Shown one piece after another: positions 62,393-64,000 of a stretch of DNA of 64,000 nucleotides. Position 1 is the first letter of the stretch. Every line of letters begins with the position of its first letter. The notes under the pieces are model-generated. The model did no database searches, had not been told where the DNA came from, and saw only the letters and a list, made by a program, of their open reading frames with translations. This DNA is from CAYTLW01 sp964438735 (lineage in GTDB: Bacteria > Myxococcota_A > UBA9042), in NCBI GenBank assembly GCA_964438735.1, contig CAYTLW010000004.1:62001-126000 (forward strand). Direction: 5' to 3'. A program made the translations under genes and the position numbers.

Positions 62393-63565
62393 TCACTCCG
62401 TTTCTTGCGGACTCTCCGGCTCGGCGGCGTCCGGCGGCGTCGGGTCGGCTTTGGACTTGCCCGACTTGTCACCGTTCAACTGCTTGCCAGCTGCGACGAC
62501 GCCTGCTCCGGCGAGGAATCCGCCGACACCGATCATGCCCACGGTGGCGTAGGTGTCGAAGTCGGCTTCCTTTTTCACGCCGTCATTGGTCACCGGATAG
62601 GTGCCCGGGAACGCCATGTCCGCCGGCTTGACCGGCTCGAACATCGAATTGGGGAAGGGGAACTGCGGCTCGGTGCAGCCGATGCAGGGGTGACCGTTGC
62701 CGATGCACCAGTTGGTGCCGCCATTCCACTGCCTGGTGGAACAGTCGGCGCGGGTCATCGGTCCCTTGCAACCCAGGCGCGCCAGGCAGCCGTGCTCGCC
62801 GAAGTGCTCCGCCAGCTTGCCCTCGTCGAAGTGCCCGCGGTAGGGGCAGTTGTCGTGAATCAGCGGCCCGTAGAAGGGCGCCGGGCGGGCCAGCTCGTCC
62901 AACTTCAGGCCCTTGAGCCCGCCGAGCAGGACGGTGGCGATGGGTCCGACGATCCAGTCCGGATGGGGCGGGCAGCCGGGGATGTGCACCAGCGGTGTGG
63001 TGATCTTCTCGCGCTCGAAGAGCTCTTTGACCGACATCGCGCCGGTGGGATTGGGCGCCGCGGCGGGGATGCCGCCGAAGGAAGAGCACGTGCCCACTGC
63101 GAGCACGGCCAGGGCGTCGCGCCCCAGGTCGCGAACGTGGTCGTAGCCGGTGATCGGCTTGCCGTCCTTCTCGCCGACGCCGCAGTACAGGCCGTTTTCG
63201 CCATCCTGGGTGGCGCCGTCGACGACCAGCACGTAGCCGCCCTTATGCTTGGCGGCGATCTCGTCCATCGCGTGCATCGCAGGATCACCGGCGCCCGCCA
63301 TCACCGTGGCGTGGAAGCCCAGTGAGATGTGCTTGCCCGGCAGCACTTCGCTGACCAGCAGCTCCTGGATGGTCGGCGAGTCGGTGTTCAGCAACGACAC
63401 CGAACATCCCGTGCACGAGCCGGTCGCCATCCAGATCACCGGCACTTCGGCGACCTTCCTGGACGGCTTGCCGTCCCCATGCACGGGCAGGCGATACAGG
63501 GTCACGCCCAGCACGGTCAGACCACTCGCTCCGACCTTGAGAAAATCTCTTCGTGTCACGCCCAC
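62393..63565 (-). CDS. hybO: [NiFe] hydrogenase small subunit (HybO type)
   Basis: A 390-residue Tat substrate (VTRRDFLKVGASGL). It carries ligands for three clusters: proximal SCTGCSVSLL, GTCSSFGG and GCPPHPDW; distal HDNCPYRGHF ... CLARLGCKGP; medial NWCIGNGHPCIGCTEPQFPF. A single C-terminal TM (YATVGMIGVGGFLAGAGVVA) anchors it at the outer face of the inner membrane. It transfers electrons from the large-subunit Ni-Fe site to HybA/HybB. The start is GTG 63565, preceded by GGAGG at 5 nt and giving the Tat motif near residue 4; the open frame upstream lacks this. It overlaps the protease gene by 10 bp. Confidence 0.93.
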   Translation of the reverse strand: MGVTRRDFLKVGASGLTVLGVTLYRLPVHGDGKPSRKVAEVPVIWMATGSCTGCSVSLLNTDSPTIQELLVSEVLPGKHISLGFHATVMAGAGDPAMHAMDEIAAKHKGGYVLVVDGATQDGENGLYCGVGEKDGKPITGYDHVRDLGRDALAVLAVGTCSSFGGIPAAAPNPTGAMSVKELFEREKITTPLVHIPGCPPHPDWIVGPIATVLLGGLKGLKLDELARPAPFYGPLIHDNCPYRGHFDEGKLAEHFGEHGCLARLGCKGPMTRADCSTRQWNGGTNWCIGNGHPCIGCTEPQFPFPNSMFEPVKPADMAFPGTYPVTNDGVKKEADFDTYATVGMIGVGGFLAGAGVVAAGKQLNGDKSGKSKADPTPPDAAEPESPQETE

Positions 63566-64000
63566 GATGACCTCCAATCCCACTGCAGTGGCCGCTTCGG
63601 CGACGGCAACCGCGCAAAACATCGTTCCGGCACCTGGAGCTCCTGGCACGCCAGGCGAACGAGTCGCGGCAGGGCCTCTGTCACGGCCTCGCTCAATCCA
63701 ATTCCGGTGCTCGTGTCCACCACCTGCATGGCAAGAAACACCACTTCCCCGGGCGGGCGCCCGGCGAGCATGGCCGCGTCCAGGGCGTCCAGCAGGTGGA
63801 CCTGATGCAGACTCACTGTCGCCGGCACCAGAGGCCGAAGCTCCTCGGCCGGCATCCGGCAGATGACGCCCGGCTCCAGATCCGCAGCCAGGGCATCGAG
63901 AACGACCACCTTGCGACGCCCCTCGATGAGGCTGGTCGCGTCGAGACCAACGGTGCCAGCGTCGTGCACCTCGATGTGATCGGGCAGGTCCAGGCGGGAC
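63556..64000 (-). CDS. hybD: Hydrogenase maturation protease (HybD/HyaD type), C-terminal part cut by window edge
   Basis: About 147 residues are visible; the N-terminus (the usual GxGN metal motif) lies beyond the right edge. The readable part begins RLDLPDHIEVHDAGTVGLD, then SLIEGRRKVVVLDALAADLE, with the conserved Asp, and PGVICRM, matching HybD/HycI-type endopeptidases that trim the large-subunit C-terminus after Ni insertion. VSLHQVHLLDALDAA continues the family pattern, which ends in an extra Trp-rich tail. Its 3' end overlaps the small-subunit start by 10 bp. The large-subunit gene is expected upstream, outside the window. Confidence 0.85.
   Translation of the reverse strand, partial: SRLDLPDHIEVHDAGTVGLDATSLIEGRRKVVVLDALAADLEPGVICRMPAEELRPLVPATVSLHQVHLLDALDAAMLAGRPPGEVVFLAMQVVDTSTGIGLSEAVTEALPRLVRLACQELQVPERCFARLPSPKRPLQWDWRSSWA

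Overview
The window is GC-rich bacterial chromosome with strong G/C bias at third codon positions and tightly packed genes (many ATGA overlaps). PEGA-domain and AgmX/PglI proteins, a large Ser/Thr kinase, and several exported Cys-rich proteins carrying MopE-like CDGxDDDCDG or CDDxNxCTxDxCD units all point to Myxococcota or a close deltaproteobacterial relative. This placement is inferred from gene content; there is no rRNA gene. I found no tRNA, rRNA, CRISPR array, transposase or prophage gene.

Layout. 1-9.1 kb: the N-terminal part of mutS2 (cut by the left edge), an AAA/TPR ATPase, a PEGA-domain membrane protein, an exported DUF255 thioredoxin-fold protein, a metallophosphoesterase lipoprotein and a small protein. 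9.4-14.9 kb: threonine aldolase, a two-[2Fe-2S] molybdenum hydroxylase of the aldehyde oxidoreductase type, and a desulfurase-like class V aminotransferase. 14.9-23 kb (minus strand): a secreted GGM-repeat protein, a Cys-rich beta-propeller lipoprotein, two GNAT proteins, a UPF0178 protein and an SGNH-hydrolase lipoprotein. 23-27.8 kb: a 1580-residue membrane Ser/Thr kinase. 27.9-32.6 kb: a phosphotransferase / DUF6285 / acyl-CoA dehydrogenase operon in the order of the levulinate genes lvaABC, diverging from a crotonase coupled to trkA. 32.6-38.4 kb: a BarA-like hybrid kinase, an ExbB-like membrane protein, two PH-domain membrane proteins and a radical SAM protein. 38.4-39.3 kb: a small membrane protein bracketed by 33-bp repeats. 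39.3-41.1 kb: an N-acyl-D-amino-acid deacylase-like enzyme.

41.4-55.3 kb (plus strand) is a block of five collinear exported proteins: a Cys-rich lipoprotein, a MopE-motif protein, a protein with an exact 117-bp tandem repeat, a lipoprotein with glucan-water-dikinase domain order, and a 2066-residue protein with about 25 six-cysteine modules, NHL repeats and a DUF1554 domain. The dTDP-sugar genes rfbB and wecE/rffA and an AgmX/PglI-like protein follow, so the block looks devoted to cell-surface structure.

59.2-64 kb (minus strand) is a membrane-bound periplasmic [NiFe] hydrogenase operon: maturation protease (cut by the right edge), small subunit, HybA-like ferredoxin, HybB-like quinone-reducing subunit, hypA, hypB. 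The catalytic large subunit is not in the window and probably lies just to the right.

The most notable points are the lva-like operon, the lipoprotein dikinase, the repeat-bracketed cassette, a 25-bp dispersed repeat that supplies stop codons of two genes, the HybA homologue missing a cluster cysteine, and the alternating A/B super-repeat of the giant Cys-rich protein.
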